This document shows, piece after piece, positions 8,682 through 17,691 of a stretch of DNA of 55,168 bases. Numbering within the stretch: position 1 is the stretch's first letter; every line of letters starts with the position of its first letter. Source of the stretch: Bacteroidota bacterium (GTDB lineage: Bacteria > Bacteroidota > Bacteroidia > Bacteroidales > Lentimicrobiaceae); NCBI GenBank assembly GCA_009773455.1, contig WSXU01000030.1:1-55168 (forward strand), read 5' to 3'. The notes beneath the pieces were generated by a model that saw only the letters and a list, made by a program, of their open reading frames with translations, did not search any database and had not been told where the DNA came from. Position numbers and translations under genes: made by a program.

Positions 8682-10001
8682 TTATAACAGCCTGCCACTG
8701 ATAAGCGTCATGTTGGGTTTACCAAATATCTCCATTCCCTCATAAATATCTTCATCACAAGTCTGCACATTGGTGGCTGCCGAAATCACCGAAGTACTTT
8801 CAGGGTCCCACATGACCAGATCTGCATCGGAACCAACCGCGATTTCACCTTTCCGGGGATAAATCCCGAAAATTTTGGCTGCATTGGTTGAAGTCAGTGC
8901 AACAAACTGCTGCAGACTGATTTTTCCGGTTAACACACCATAAGTATAAATGAGCTTCAAGCGATGTTCCACACCCCCGGCACCATTGGGAATCTTTGTG
9001 AAATCATTTATGCCCTTGTCTTTCTGTCCAAACGTGTTGAACGGACAGTGGTCGGTGGAGAGTACATCCACTGTGCCATCTTCTATGGCCAGCCATAAGG
9101 CATTCTGATCTGCTGTACTGCGGATGGGCGGACTGATCACATACTTCAGCGAATCGGGGAGAGGTTTGTGGTACACCGATTCATCCAGCAGCAGATACTG
9201 CGGGCAGGTTTCACAGTAAACCGGCAATCCTTCTTTCTTTCCCTGCCGGATATATTCCAGCGATTTCGCTGATGAGGTATGTACAATATAGGTTTTACAG
9301 CCTGTTTTCCGGCAAAGGTCAATTACTTTCCTTACGGATTCAGCTTCAGTTTCTGGTGGGCGGGAGAGAGTATGATATAGCGGGGCAGTTTTCCCCTGTT
9401 TCAGAAATTCCTGTTGTTTCTGAAGAATCAGGTCGCCTTCCTCACAATGCACCAGCACCAGTGCATTCAGACCGGCAGCGGCGATCATCACCTGCTCCAG
9501 TTCATGGTATTCAATGCCGATGTTTCCTTTGTAGGCCAGGTAAACCTTGAATGACCGGATGCCTGCTTCTTTCACACACCATTCCATCTGAGCGCGGATG
9601 GTCTCATCAAACCAGGTAATGCCCATATGAAGGCTGCATTCGGTCAGGCTGTTGCTGGCCTCTGCCTGTCTCAACTGCAGGGCGTCTTTCAGGGATTGTC
9701 CCTGGTAGGGTGTCACAAAATCAATGAAATAAGTAGTACCACCGGCCAGGGCAGCCCGGCTTCCGCTGAGGAAATCATCGCACGATGGGCCGGCAGGCGT
9801 GGGCAGGGCAAAATGGACATGGGCGTCAATGCCGCCGGGGAAAATCATTTTTCCTTCAGCCTCAATCATTGAGCAGTCCTTTAGATCTTCCTTCAGATGC
9901 AGACCGATTCCCGAAATTTTTGCTTCCTCAACAAGAATGTCAGCCTGGTATTTCTGATCGGCCGTTACAATGGTTCCGTTTTTAATGAGGATTGAGCCCA
10001 T
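8682..10001 (-). CDS. hyuA: Dihydropyrimidinase/hydantoinase-type amidohydrolase HyuA
   Basis: About 439 residues from the ATG at 10001 (MGSILIKNGTIVTADQKYQ); the frame is open to a TTG at 10019 but the ATG fits the family start. Cyclic amidohydrolase motifs: 'GGIDAHVHFALP' (first two metal His), 'RSFKVYLAYKG' (Lys expected to be carboxylated and bridge the metals), 'VLVHCEEGD' (His), 'TYIVHTSS' (His) and 'DVLSTDHCPF' (catalytic Asp). It should open a cyclic ureide ring, in line with the hyuA gene of anaerobic urate-degradation clusters. The upstream YgjV-like gene ends 47 bp away on the same strand, suggesting one transcript. Confidence 0.9.
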   Translation of the reverse strand: MGSILIKNGTIVTADQKYQADILVEEAKISGIGLHLKEDLKDCSMIEAEGKMIFPGGIDAHVHFALPTPAGPSCDDFLSGSRAALAGGTTYFIDFVTPYQGQSLKDALQLRQAEASNSLTECSLHMGITWFDETIRAQMEWCVKEAGIRSFKVYLAYKGNIGIEYHELEQVMIAAAGLNALVLVHCEEGDLILQKQQEFLKQGKTAPLYHTLSRPPETEAESVRKVIDLCRKTGCKTYIVHTSSAKSLEYIRQGKKEGLPVYCETCPQYLLLDESVYHKPLPDSLKYVISPPIRSTADQNALWLAIEDGTVDVLSTDHCPFNTFGQKDKGINDFTKIPNGAGGVEHRLKLIYTYGVLTGKISLQQFVALTSTNAAKIFGIYPRKGEIAVGSDADLVMWDPESTSVISAATNVQTCDEDIYEGMEIFGKPNMTLISGRLL

Positions 10002-10048
10002 AACTGAGTTTAATTTCAATGGTTAAGATACGCTTTCCGGCATTGATT

Positions 10049-10675
10049 TTAATCCACCAGGTTTTTTTCAAACAAGCCCGCAGAGTTTTCAGTAAATCCG
10101 AGCTTTTTCAGGTATTTGCCATATTTTTCACTTTTGCCTTCAGCGATCACTTTCTTAAAACCTTCCCCGATAAACCGGTTGCGCAACCTGAGGTAAATGA
10201 ATTTTCCATTCTTAAAATCGCGGTATTCTGGCAAAACAAAATCAAGGCCTACCACCAGGCAATGATCATGCTCCCTGTGAGCCAGGAAAATCCCGGCAAC
10301 AGCCATATCGCGCAGCACAAAGAAACTGATGGTGTTCATTTCAGGCTTGTAGGAGAAACCGGGAAAAAAACGCTGGATCTCCTTGTCGTGAAACTGAAGG
10401 AAACGGATCATATACCGGTTATCAGCCCTCACTTCAAGGATTTCGAATACTTCTTTCTTTGAATAAATCGTATAGAGATAATAGATATCGATACAGGCAA
10501 TAAAAGCGTTCAGAAATCCGACCGGCAGTGCTCCGATCAGAAAGCCGTAAAGCGAAAAGGTAAGCGCTCCGGCAAGGTTGATCCACCTGAATTTCAGGAT
10601 GGAGTTCATGGTCATCGAAATGGCTATAATAACCGAAGCCAGATATCCAATCCATTGTAAAAAGGTAATTTCCAT
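10049..10675 (-). CDS. YgjV-like membrane protein with a C-terminal extension
   Basis: 208 residues from the ATG at 10675 (MEITFLQWIGYLASVIIAISM). The first 85 or so residues hold three or four hydrophobic segments, including 'GYLASVIIAISMTMNSILKFRWINLAGALTF'-like spacing of an inner-membrane YgjV-type domain. The remaining 120 residues are soluble, charged and rich in aromatics ('MIRFLQFHDKEIQRFFPGF', 'FVLRDMAVAGIFLAHREHD', 'KKVIAEGKSEKYGKYLKK'). I do not recognise that part with certainty; it faintly resembles an acetyltransferase-like fold. It sits between ssnA and hyuA, an unusual insertion in a purine-degradation cluster. Function unknown. Confidence 0.8.
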   Translation of the reverse strand: MEITFLQWIGYLASVIIAISMTMNSILKFRWINLAGALTFSLYGFLIGALPVGFLNAFIACIDIYYLYTIYSKKEVFEILEVRADNRYMIRFLQFHDKEIQRFFPGFSYKPEMNTISFFVLRDMAVAGIFLAHREHDHCLVVGLDFVLPEYRDFKNGKFIYLRLRNRFIGEGFKKVIAEGKSEKYGKYLKKLGFTENSAGLFEKNLVD

Positions 10676-10696
10676 TAAAACCGGGTTTTTTATCTC

Positions 10697-10719
10697 ACGC
10701 AAGGACGCGAGGACGCAAT
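10697..10719. repeat. 8-bp GACGCAAG-type tandem repeat
   Basis: Three near-identical 8-bp units (ACGCAAGG, ACGCGAGG, ACGCAATG) in the leader of the YgjV-like gene, about 22 bp upstream of its start codon. Confidence 0.6.
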
Positions 10720-10833
10720 GTATTGATATTTAATTGTTTGTTAATTCAGAAGGGAAATTTTAAAAATCGAGAAATCATGGTTTAAAAAATCCTTACCGGA
10801 CCAACGTACTTTACCGACGTTGATTCATAAATG

Positions 10834-10841
10834 CAAAGTTA
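10834..10841 (-). promoter_or_regulatory. Candidate Bacteroidota -7 box for the YgjV-hyuA transcript
   Basis: On the minus strand 10841-10834 reads TAACTTTG, a perfect TAnnTTTG box, just after the ssnA stop and about 160 bp before the YgjV-like start. I see no TTG at the expected -33 distance, so this is tentative. A small inverted repeat (10802-10807 with 10817-10822) lies in the predicted leader. Confidence 0.35.
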
Positions 10842-10857
10842 GGATAAAGTGGTGAAG

Positions 10858-12123
10858 CTAACGCATCCGTTTCCAGAGTCGCTCTGCCTGTATATGAGCA
10901 TCTTTGAGTATCCGAGCCTCATCAACAGTGATGATTTTCCCGTTTTCAACAATCAGTTTTCCATTTGAAATCACATGAAGTACATGCCCGGCTTCAATCC
11001 CGAAAAGGAAATGACCCAGGAAATTACTGCTATTGAAGGGGGTGGGGGTATCATAATCCAGAACTAAAAGATTATTTTCACCATCACCTTTGAAGTTATT
11101 GGATTGCAGATAGTTGTGCACATTCCTGAAACGACGGTAGGTTTCTGCATAATCGATGCTGTCAAAGTTGTGCCCGGCAAAAAAAGCTGATTTGGCACTC
11201 CGCAGCATATCGCTGTGCATCCCGTCGGTGCCAAGCATAATCCTTTCTCCCAGTCCTTCTGAATTAAAAAAACCTACGGAATTGTTGAGATTACTTTCCA
11301 TATTCTGCACTATCCATGCCGGAGAACCGGCAACCAGCCTGCGCTCCGCCTCGTCGAGATGCAGGCAGTGGCCGAGAATGGTTTTCGGGAAGTCAAGCGC
11401 TCCGGCGTTGAACAGCCGGTTGACAACCCGTTCATTATAGGTCTGTAGGCTGTGTGCTTCATCAGAAACGTCTTCGGCAACATGGATGTGAATACCTGAA
11501 TTTGTTTCCCGTGCAAGATCGACGGCCTGTTTCAGTGTTTCTTTACCGACCGTGAAGGAAGCATGCAAACCAACCAGACCCTGCCTCTTTGAAAGATAAC
11601 CAGCGGTTTCTTCCAGCCCTTTCGTGGCAATGTCAAGGCCGTCGCGATCCGAAATCTCATAGCAGAGTAAATGGCCAACGCCGACTTCATCGAAAGCCTG
11701 TGCAATGGTTTCAAGGCTGCCTTTTACCGCGAAAGGCGAGGCATGGTGGTCGATGGCAAACGTAACCCCGCTTTTGGCGCAGGCCATGGCCGTTACCAGC
11801 GCACTCGACCTGATCATATCCGGGTCCAGGGCCTTGTCGAGCGTCCACCAGATGTATTCCAGGATTTCAGGGAAATTTTCCGGGTTTTTCTTCGGCGCAC
11901 CCATACCACGCGCCAGGGCCGAATACACGTGATGATGCCCGTTGGCAAAGGAATGGGTGATGTATTTGCCCCTGCAGTCAATAATGGTGTAATTGGACTT
12001 TTCAGGAATATAGTTCAGAAATTCGATTTCACCCTGAAATCCTTCATGAACCAATATATTGGTTAAAGTGAATTCGAGGGTTGTTGGATGAATGTATATA
12101 CCGTTGGTTAGTAATATTGTCAT
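10858..12123 (-). CDS. ssnA: Putative aminohydrolase SsnA
   Basis: 421 residues, an amidohydrolase-superfamily member of the SsnA group (guanine/chlorohydrolase-like deaminases). N-terminal beta-sandwich, then 'ITHSFANGHHHVYSAL' (first metal His pair), 'GLHASFTV', 'IHIHVAED' (metal His and catalytic Glu), 'TILGHCLHLD' (His) and 'IMLGTDGMHSDM' (metal Asp). The family is a fixed part of purine-degradation clusters in E. coli and Firmicutes; a deaminase or ring-opening role is inferred and the substrate is not certain. Same strand as xdhD upstream, separated by about 100 bp with a long inverted repeat. Confidence 0.9.
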   Translation of the reverse strand: MTILLTNGIYIHPTTLEFTLTNILVHEGFQGEIEFLNYIPEKSNYTIIDCRGKYITHSFANGHHHVYSALARGMGAPKKNPENFPEILEYIWWTLDKALDPDMIRSSALVTAMACAKSGVTFAIDHHASPFAVKGSLETIAQAFDEVGVGHLLCYEISDRDGLDIATKGLEETAGYLSKRQGLVGLHASFTVGKETLKQAVDLARETNSGIHIHVAEDVSDEAHSLQTYNERVVNRLFNAGALDFPKTILGHCLHLDEAERRLVAGSPAWIVQNMESNLNNSVGFFNSEGLGERIMLGTDGMHSDMLRSAKSAFFAGHNFDSIDYAETYRRFRNVHNYLQSNNFKGDGENNLLVLDYDTPTPFNSSNFLGHFLFGIEAGHVLHVISNGKLIVENGKIITVDEARILKDAHIQAERLWKRMR

Positions 12124-12154
12124 GGCTGAATTAGATTATCGAGTTTTTAATTTT

Positions 12155-12219
12155 ACCACAATAGTCACATAGGACACATTAGCGATAAGATCTATGTGAT
12201 CTATTGTGTCTATTGTGGT
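12155..12219. repeat. Imperfect 25-bp inverted repeat between xdhD and ssnA
   Basis: Left arm 12155-12179 begins ACCACAATAG and ends CACAT; the right arm 12194-12219 is its imperfect reverse complement (ends CTATTGTGGT). The loop is about 14 nt. Each arm is itself built from repeated 'CACA(A)TAG' words. It may modulate transcription between the two genes or be a copy of a dispersed intergenic element. Confidence 0.6.
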
Positions 12220-12224
12220 GGTTA

Positions 12225-14786
12225 TTATCTCTCTCGGTCAATTGGTAACTTGTACCTCCTGATTCCATCAAATGCCCAGATCGCGTTCGCTACCGCAGCG
12301 GCTGTAGGCACCAGCCCTATTTCTCCGAGTCCTTTCGCACCATAGGGCCCGACCGGATCTTTAACTTCGACCCCCAACACCACAATTTCCGGCATATCCT
12401 TTGCCCGGAGAATCTTCAGATCACGCATCTTCGACGAAACAAGCTGCCCGTCAACCATCGGCAGATCTTCCGACAGGGCATAACCCAGACCCATATGTAC
12501 TGCTCCCTCAATCTGACCCTCAAACATCACAGGGTTCATGATTTTTCCGGCATCATGGGCTGCATATACGGTTTCAATTTCGCCCGAGTCGTTGAGAACC
12601 ACGAGTTGGGTGGCATAGCCATAGGCAAAATGGGTGATGATTTCCTTCACCTCTGCGCCGGGTTTTGTGGTCAGGTCGTAGGAATAATTCCCTTTGTATG
12701 TTTTGCCTGAAAGTTCTTTCAACGAATGGCTTTTAAGGTCTTCACGGATTTTTTTCGAAGCATCAAGGATGGCATTGCCCAGCAAGGCTGTTGCCCTTGA
12801 TGAGGTTGTCATTCCAGTCGGGATTCCGGCACTGCTGTCAACAGTTACTTCAACAAATTCAGGATGAATGCCGGTTTCTTCAAAAAGCACCTGCTGGGCT
12901 ATGGTGTGCACACCCTGTCCCATTTCAGTCCAGCCATGCTGCAGATGCACCTTGTTCTCAGAGATAATGCTGATGATCACATCACTGTAATCAGCCATGC
13001 CGTTTCCCACACCGCTGTTCTTGATGCCGCAGGCCAGCCCTTTAATCCGGGATTTGTCATAGTATGGTTTAACTGCCTCGAGAGTAGCCCTGACACCAAC
13101 CCCTCCTTTCAGCACCTGTCCTGTAGCCGTCATTCTGCCTTCAGTCAGGGCATTCTCGTACCGGAACTGCCAGCGGTCAAAGCCTCCCTGATCGCAGAGG
13201 TCGTCGATACAGCCTTCAAGGGCAAAGCAAACCTGGTTGGCCCCGAATCCCCGCATAGCTCCGCTTGGGATATTATTGGTATAGACTGTTAACGCCTCAA
13301 GGTTCACGCAGGGGAAATGATAGGCACCGGTTGCATGTCCGGCCACCCTTTCCATCACCTTGGTACCGACCGAGGCATAAGCACCCGAATCTCCGACAGC
13401 ATAAAGCTTCAGCCCTGTAAGTTTTCCGTTTTTGTCGCAACCTACGGCAATATCCATATACACAGGGTGCCGTTTCGGATGCATGCGGATGGATTCTTCC
13501 CGGTTCAGCACCACTTTCACAGGTTGTTTCAATACCCGGGCAAACAGGGAAGCATGCCCCTGAACCGTCATGTCCTCTTTTCCACCAAAACCACCACCGG
13601 TAGAAACCAGCGTTACCCTCACCTTTTCCTCCGGAATTCCCAGCAGGGATGCTACCTGCCTGCGGTCAACATAGATGCCCTGCCCGTTTGAATACAAATG
13701 AACCCCATCGCCATCAGGCATAGCCACTGCCCCTTCCGTTTCAAGGAATGCGTGTTCGATCCGCTGGGTCCTGTAGATGCCTTTTGCAACAAAATCAGAG
13801 CCATTCAGCACTTGTTCAGCATCTCCACCACGGTATACCCTGCAGGTCTCCAGCAGATTTTCACGATCGGGATGAACTTTAGGCGAATCCGCTTTAATGG
13901 CTTCGTGGGGATCGATAACCGGGTCAAGTACTTCATAGGTAACTTCAATAAGTGCAGCAGCTTTTCTGGCAGTTTCATCTGTTTCTGCGACAACACCTGC
14001 CAGCACATCACCGATATAACGGGTAGTTTCACCCGGGCCGATCATCAACGGCCAGTCTTTAAAGATCAGTCCGACATAGCGGTCACCCGGAACATCTCCC
14101 GAAGTAAAAATCCTGATAACACCTTTAACCTGCAGCGCTTTACTGATGTTAATCTCCCTGATCATGGCCCTGGGATGGTCGGTAAAACGCAGGGCGCCGT
14201 AAAGCATTCCTTCAAATTGAAGGTCATTCACAAACTTTCTTTTACCAACAGCCATCTCATAGGCCTCATACTTAGGATACGAGGCACCAACCTTTCCTGA
14301 AACAGCTTTTATTTCGGACGTATGTTCCGCATGCAACCGGTTGGCCGCATCAGCAATGGCATCAACGATTTTAACATAGCCGGTGCACCGGCATAAATTC
14401 AGGGTAAGTGCCTTTTTGATATCATCCCGGGAGGGCTGAGGGTTTTTCTGAAGCAGAATCTTCGTTCGCATCAGAAATCCTGGCGTACAGAAGCCGCATT
14501 GAACAGCCCCTTTATCTACAAAGGCTTTGGCCAGTACATCCCTGATATTGTCCGGAATTCCTTCAAGGGTGTTGATGACTGCATTATCAAGTTTACCAAT
14601 TGTTGTCATGCACGACAGCTTTGCCTCCCCGTTGATCTCAACCAGGCAGGCCCCGCAGGCTCCCTGGCAGGAGCAGCCATCCTTTACCGAGGTAATCCCT
14701 TTCTCATTCCTCAGCAAATGCAACAGTCTTGTTTCCTGATTGCCTTTATAACTGACGGGTTTTCCATTCAGATTAAAGTGTATCAT
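12225..14786 (-). CDS. xdhD: Selenium-dependent-type xanthine dehydrogenase (2Fe-2S plus Mo domain)
   Basis: 853 residues in one chain: a 2Fe-2S domain (CSCQGACGAC about residues 38-47, then CGFC and CRC about 97-133) followed by a molybdopterin domain from about residue 165. Mo motifs: 'STGGGFGGKEDM', 'PSGAMRGFGANQ', 'GWTEMGQGVHT' and 'GAKGLGEIGLVPT' in place of the GEPP loop of classic xanthine dehydrogenase. There is no FAD domain, so electrons must leave through a separate partner; YgfK, encoded upstream, is the obvious candidate. In characterised relatives selenium is a labile cofactor at Mo and not selenocysteine, and I see no in-frame UGA. The gene starts 6 bp after the threonine-synthase-like stop, so the two are cotranscribed. 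Confidence 0.92.
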   Translation of the reverse strand: MIHFNLNGKPVSYKGNQETRLLHLLRNEKGITSVKDGCSCQGACGACLVEINGEAKLSCMTTIGKLDNAVINTLEGIPDNIRDVLAKAFVDKGAVQCGFCTPGFLMRTKILLQKNPQPSRDDIKKALTLNLCRCTGYVKIVDAIADAANRLHAEHTSEIKAVSGKVGASYPKYEAYEMAVGKRKFVNDLQFEGMLYGALRFTDHPRAMIREINISKALQVKGVIRIFTSGDVPGDRYVGLIFKDWPLMIGPGETTRYIGDVLAGVVAETDETARKAAALIEVTYEVLDPVIDPHEAIKADSPKVHPDRENLLETCRVYRGGDAEQVLNGSDFVAKGIYRTQRIEHAFLETEGAVAMPDGDGVHLYSNGQGIYVDRRQVASLLGIPEEKVRVTLVSTGGGFGGKEDMTVQGHASLFARVLKQPVKVVLNREESIRMHPKRHPVYMDIAVGCDKNGKLTGLKLYAVGDSGAYASVGTKVMERVAGHATGAYHFPCVNLEALTVYTNNIPSGAMRGFGANQVCFALEGCIDDLCDQGGFDRWQFRYENALTEGRMTATGQVLKGGVGVRATLEAVKPYYDKSRIKGLACGIKNSGVGNGMADYSDVIISIISENKVHLQHGWTEMGQGVHTIAQQVLFEETGIHPEFVEVTVDSSAGIPTGMTTSSRATALLGNAILDASKKIREDLKSHSLKELSGKTYKGNYSYDLTTKPGAEVKEIITHFAYGYATQLVVLNDSGEIETVYAAHDAGKIMNPVMFEGQIEGAVHMGLGYALSEDLPMVDGQLVSSKMRDLKILRAKDMPEIVVLGVEVKDPVGPYGAKGLGEIGLVPTAAAVANAIWAFDGIRRYKLPIDRER

Positions 14787-14792
14787 AATTGT

Positions 14793-16031
14793 TCAGATTT
14801 TACCTTTCAGGAATGATTCTACAGCAGCCATTTCAGGTCTGACAGGAGCCGAAATATTCAGCACAGGCTGAACTGCATTCAGGTCTTTCAGTCCGCTGCC
14901 GGTGAGCAGAACAACATTCACCGATTTACCTGGCAAACGATTCTGCCCCGAATAGGCTTCATATCCCGCAAAGGCCGCTGCTGCGGCAGGTTCAGCAAAT
15001 ATGCCTGTATTTTTTGCCAGTGTTGTTGAAGCTTTAATGATTTCGGCATCAGATACTTTAATGGTTTCTCCCTGATATTTCAGAAGATAACCTGCTGCCA
15101 TCCGGAAATTCCTGGGGATATCAACCGAAATGCTGTCGGCAATGGTATGCGAAGCGGATGCCTTAAAAGGACTCATACCCAGATTGTTGATGATGTTGCT
15201 GCTCCCTTCAGCCTGAACCGCTACAATGACAGGCATCCGGTCAATCAGACCCATTGTGAGAAGGTCCTCAAAACCTTTGTAAACACCGGATATGATTACC
15301 CCGTCACCAACCGGCACAAATATCCTGTCGGGCAGGCTTTGGTTCAGTTGACTATAGAGTTCCAGCGATACTGTTTTCTTTCCTTCGATGGTCAACGGGT
15401 TGTAAGCCGTATTCCGGTTATACCAGCCGAATCGTTTTGTTGCCTGAATACTCAGGTCAAAGGCGGCATCGTAATTACCGTCAACCGGGACCAGCGCGGC
15501 TCCATACATGAGAATCTGCGTAAGTTTCGCTTTGGGTGCAGCAGCCGGGACAAAGATCACAGCCTTCTGCCCCTGGGCGGCACACATGCCTGCCAGGGAT
15601 GAGCCGGCATTCCCCGTTGAAGCAGCCACTATGGTATCAATACCGTTTTCCCTGGCAAATGCAGAAACTATGGCAGAAGCCCGGTCTTTAAAAGAAAAAG
15701 TCGGGTTTTGTGAATCATCTTTCAGATAAAGCAGGTGCTCCTGACGTTTCCCATCGAGCCGGTCTATCCTGTAAAGCGGGGTATTTCCGACTTTCAGATT
15801 GGGCAGGCTACCCGGATCTTCGATAGGTAAGATGTCAAGAAAATGGTTTTGTTCCAGTGCTTCAAACGACCTGCCTGTTAGCAGTTCCGGATTATAAACC
15901 ACCTTGAGAATGCCCAGTGGAGGTTGATCTGCCACCTGTTTGTTACTGCATTCAGGACAAACATAGATTACACCGCTTCCGGGATAAGATTTCCCGCAGT
16001 CATGGCATTGGTAGGTGAATTTGGTAAACAT
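14793..16031 (-). CDS. Threonine-synthase-like PLP enzyme with zinc ribbon
   Basis: 412 residues. The N-terminus has a zinc ribbon (Cys9, Cys12, Cys25, Cys28). The catalytic part is fold-type II PLP: 'NPTFSFKDRASA' with the PLP Lys at about residue 115, 'AASTGNAGSSLAG' phosphate loop and 'VVLLTGSGLKDL' near the end. By motif it would be threonine synthase (L-threonine from O-phosphohomoserine). Its position, 6 bp before xdhD and inside a purine cluster with no other threonine genes, suggests instead a role on a downstream amino-acid product. That is inference. Confidence 0.82.
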   Translation of the reverse strand: MFTKFTYQCHDCGKSYPGSGVIYVCPECSNKQVADQPPLGILKVVYNPELLTGRSFEALEQNHFLDILPIEDPGSLPNLKVGNTPLYRIDRLDGKRQEHLLYLKDDSQNPTFSFKDRASAIVSAFARENGIDTIVAASTGNAGSSLAGMCAAQGQKAVIFVPAAAPKAKLTQILMYGAALVPVDGNYDAAFDLSIQATKRFGWYNRNTAYNPLTIEGKKTVSLELYSQLNQSLPDRIFVPVGDGVIISGVYKGFEDLLTMGLIDRMPVIVAVQAEGSSNIINNLGMSPFKASASHTIADSISVDIPRNFRMAAGYLLKYQGETIKVSDAEIIKASTTLAKNTGIFAEPAAAAAFAGYEAYSGQNRLPGKSVNVVLLTGSGLKDLNAVQPVLNISAPVRPEMAAVESFLKGKI

Positions 16032-16044
16032 GTTCAGGTAATTA

Positions 16045-16169
16045 CGATTTACGGTTTACGGTTTACGGTTTACGATTGACCATGACGATTTACGAATAAA
16101 TAATCTTTAATCCGAAATCCGAAATCCGAAATTGGAAATTAGACATTAGACATTAGACATTAGACATTA
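16045..16169. repeat. Three consecutive short-period arrays ending in a stop codon
   Basis: The gap between the two PLP genes is nearly all repeats: GTTTACG units (about 16047-16076), TCCGAAA units of period 8 (about 16111-16132) and TTAGACAT units of period 8, four copies (about 16139-16169). The stop codon of the leftward PLP gene (16167-16169) is formed by the last unit. I see no terminator or promoter in the gap. Confidence 0.8.
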
Positions 16170-17645
16170 AAGTCTCTTCAACACTCCGGTTTCCTCATTA
16201 AACTCATCGATCATCCCATCCCATCTTGCTGCCTGGTTGAACTGATCATCCCACAGGTTACGGTCGTACCACAACTGGTTCAGGTCTTCAATTTCCTTGG
16301 CCTGTTGTTCAACCCAGGTAAAATATTTAAGGTTATGAATCGCCTTACGGTCATAGTAGCCGAGTTCCTTCAGGTTGTCGGTTCCCTGTCCCATGATACA
16401 TTTCTCCATATCTTTTGCCGACTGAAGTGAAGTGTAGCCGCCCTTTTCTGCTGTCAGTTCCTCCAGCCTTGACTGATACATTTCGGCTGAATCGGTGGCG
16501 AGGGTGAAAATCATATCATCGCCGGTCATTTCATAATATTTTGCTGCTTTGATGGCTGAAAGCATATTGGAAACCCCTGAAATACCAAGCAGTTGTAACC
16601 GATCAATCAATGACTGATCTATGCCGCATGATTTCAGGCAGGCATGCCCTTCAGGTTCATTGAAAAGCCTGAATACCCGCATACAATCTTCATCATCGAT
16701 GGCCGTGATCATGTCGGTGTTTTTTGCATTGTGCACCCAGGGTACATGTTTGTCGCCAATGCCCTCGATGCGGTGGCCACCAAACCCGTTGTTGAGCAGT
16801 GTAGGGCATTGCAGGGCTTCCGAAGCCACAATCTTCATCTGCGGATACTGCTTTTTCAGGTAGTCGCCTGCCCCGATGGTACCTGCAGAACCCGTGGCTG
16901 AAACATAGGCGGCAAGACGACCTTCGGTAGATTTCAGTGATAGAAACACCTCTTCGATTGCAGGGGCGGTGACATTGTAATGCCAGGTTGGGTTTCCGAA
17001 TTCATCAAACTGATTGAAGATCACACAATCGGGCCTGTTTCGGCGGATGTCCCAGCATTTGTCGTAGATTTCCTTCACGTTCGACTCACAACCCGGTGTG
17101 GCAATCACTTCGGCGCCAATCTCCCTGAGCCATGAAAAACGCTCTTTGCTCATCTCTTCAGGCAGGATGGCTACGGCTGTTACACCCATCAGGTAGGAAT
17201 CAAATGCTCCGCCGCGGCAATAATTACCGGTTGAAGGCCATACAGCCTTATGGAAAGTCGGGTCAAATTCCCCGGTAAGGATACGTGGTGCCAGGCATCC
17301 ATAGGCAGCACCTACCTTGTGCGCCCCTGTAGGGAAATATTTGCCAATCAGCAGGACTATTCTTGCTTTAACGCCGGTTAGTGCCTCAGGGAGTTCGAGA
17401 TAATTTACCGGACCAAACTGACCACCCTTTTCAACAGGTTCATTTTTCCAGGTGATCCTGAACAGGTTGGCAGGGTGAAGTTCCCATAATCCAATGTTTT
17501 TAAGACTTTCTTTAATTTTTTCAGGAACAAGGTCCGGGTTTCGCATCTGTGCAAAAGTAGGCAGTACAATGCCCTTTTCCCGGAAACGTTCAATGGCTTT
17601 CTGCCTTACAGCAGGGTTAACAATGTGGTTGATGGTTGAGATCAT
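16167..17645 (-). CDS. Fold-type II PLP-dependent lyase of the purine cluster
   Basis: 492 residues. PLP lysine in 'GKYFPTGAHKVGAAYG' (Lys110), phosphate-binding loop 'WPSTGNYCRGGAF' and a Gly-rich 'SATGSAGTIGAGDYL' segment. It is a cysteine-synthase-superfamily enzyme much longer than YgeX diaminopropionate ammonia-lyase (about 400 residues) and does not share its sequence landmarks. By position (between the threonine-synthase-like gene and ygfK) it is the best candidate to replace YgeX by cleaving a 2,3-diaminopropionate-type or related amino-acid intermediate. Reaction not established. The upstream ygfK stop is 46 bp away on the same strand. Confidence 0.8.
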   Translation of the reverse strand: MISTINHIVNPAVRQKAIERFREKGIVLPTFAQMRNPDLVPEKIKESLKNIGLWELHPANLFRITWKNEPVEKGGQFGPVNYLELPEALTGVKARIVLLIGKYFPTGAHKVGAAYGCLAPRILTGEFDPTFHKAVWPSTGNYCRGGAFDSYLMGVTAVAILPEEMSKERFSWLREIGAEVIATPGCESNVKEIYDKCWDIRRNRPDCVIFNQFDEFGNPTWHYNVTAPAIEEVFLSLKSTEGRLAAYVSATGSAGTIGAGDYLKKQYPQMKIVASEALQCPTLLNNGFGGHRIEGIGDKHVPWVHNAKNTDMITAIDDEDCMRVFRLFNEPEGHACLKSCGIDQSLIDRLQLLGISGVSNMLSAIKAAKYYEMTGDDMIFTLATDSAEMYQSRLEELTAEKGGYTSLQSAKDMEKCIMGQGTDNLKELGYYDRKAIHNLKYFTWVEQQAKEIEDLNQLWYDRNLWDDQFNQAARWDGMIDEFNEETGVLKRL

Positions 17646-17691
17646 TTGAAAGAGTTTATAATAAAAAAAAGTGTGTTTTCAGGGAGATGCT

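Noticed and set aside
13698-14300. A 200-codon open frame opposite xdhD
   Set aside because: Antisense shadow of a conserved molybdenum hydroxylase; no recognisable motif.
12225-14786. Selenocysteine codon in the selenium-type dehydrogenase
   Set aside because: No in-frame UGA; characterised relatives carry selenium as a labile cofactor.
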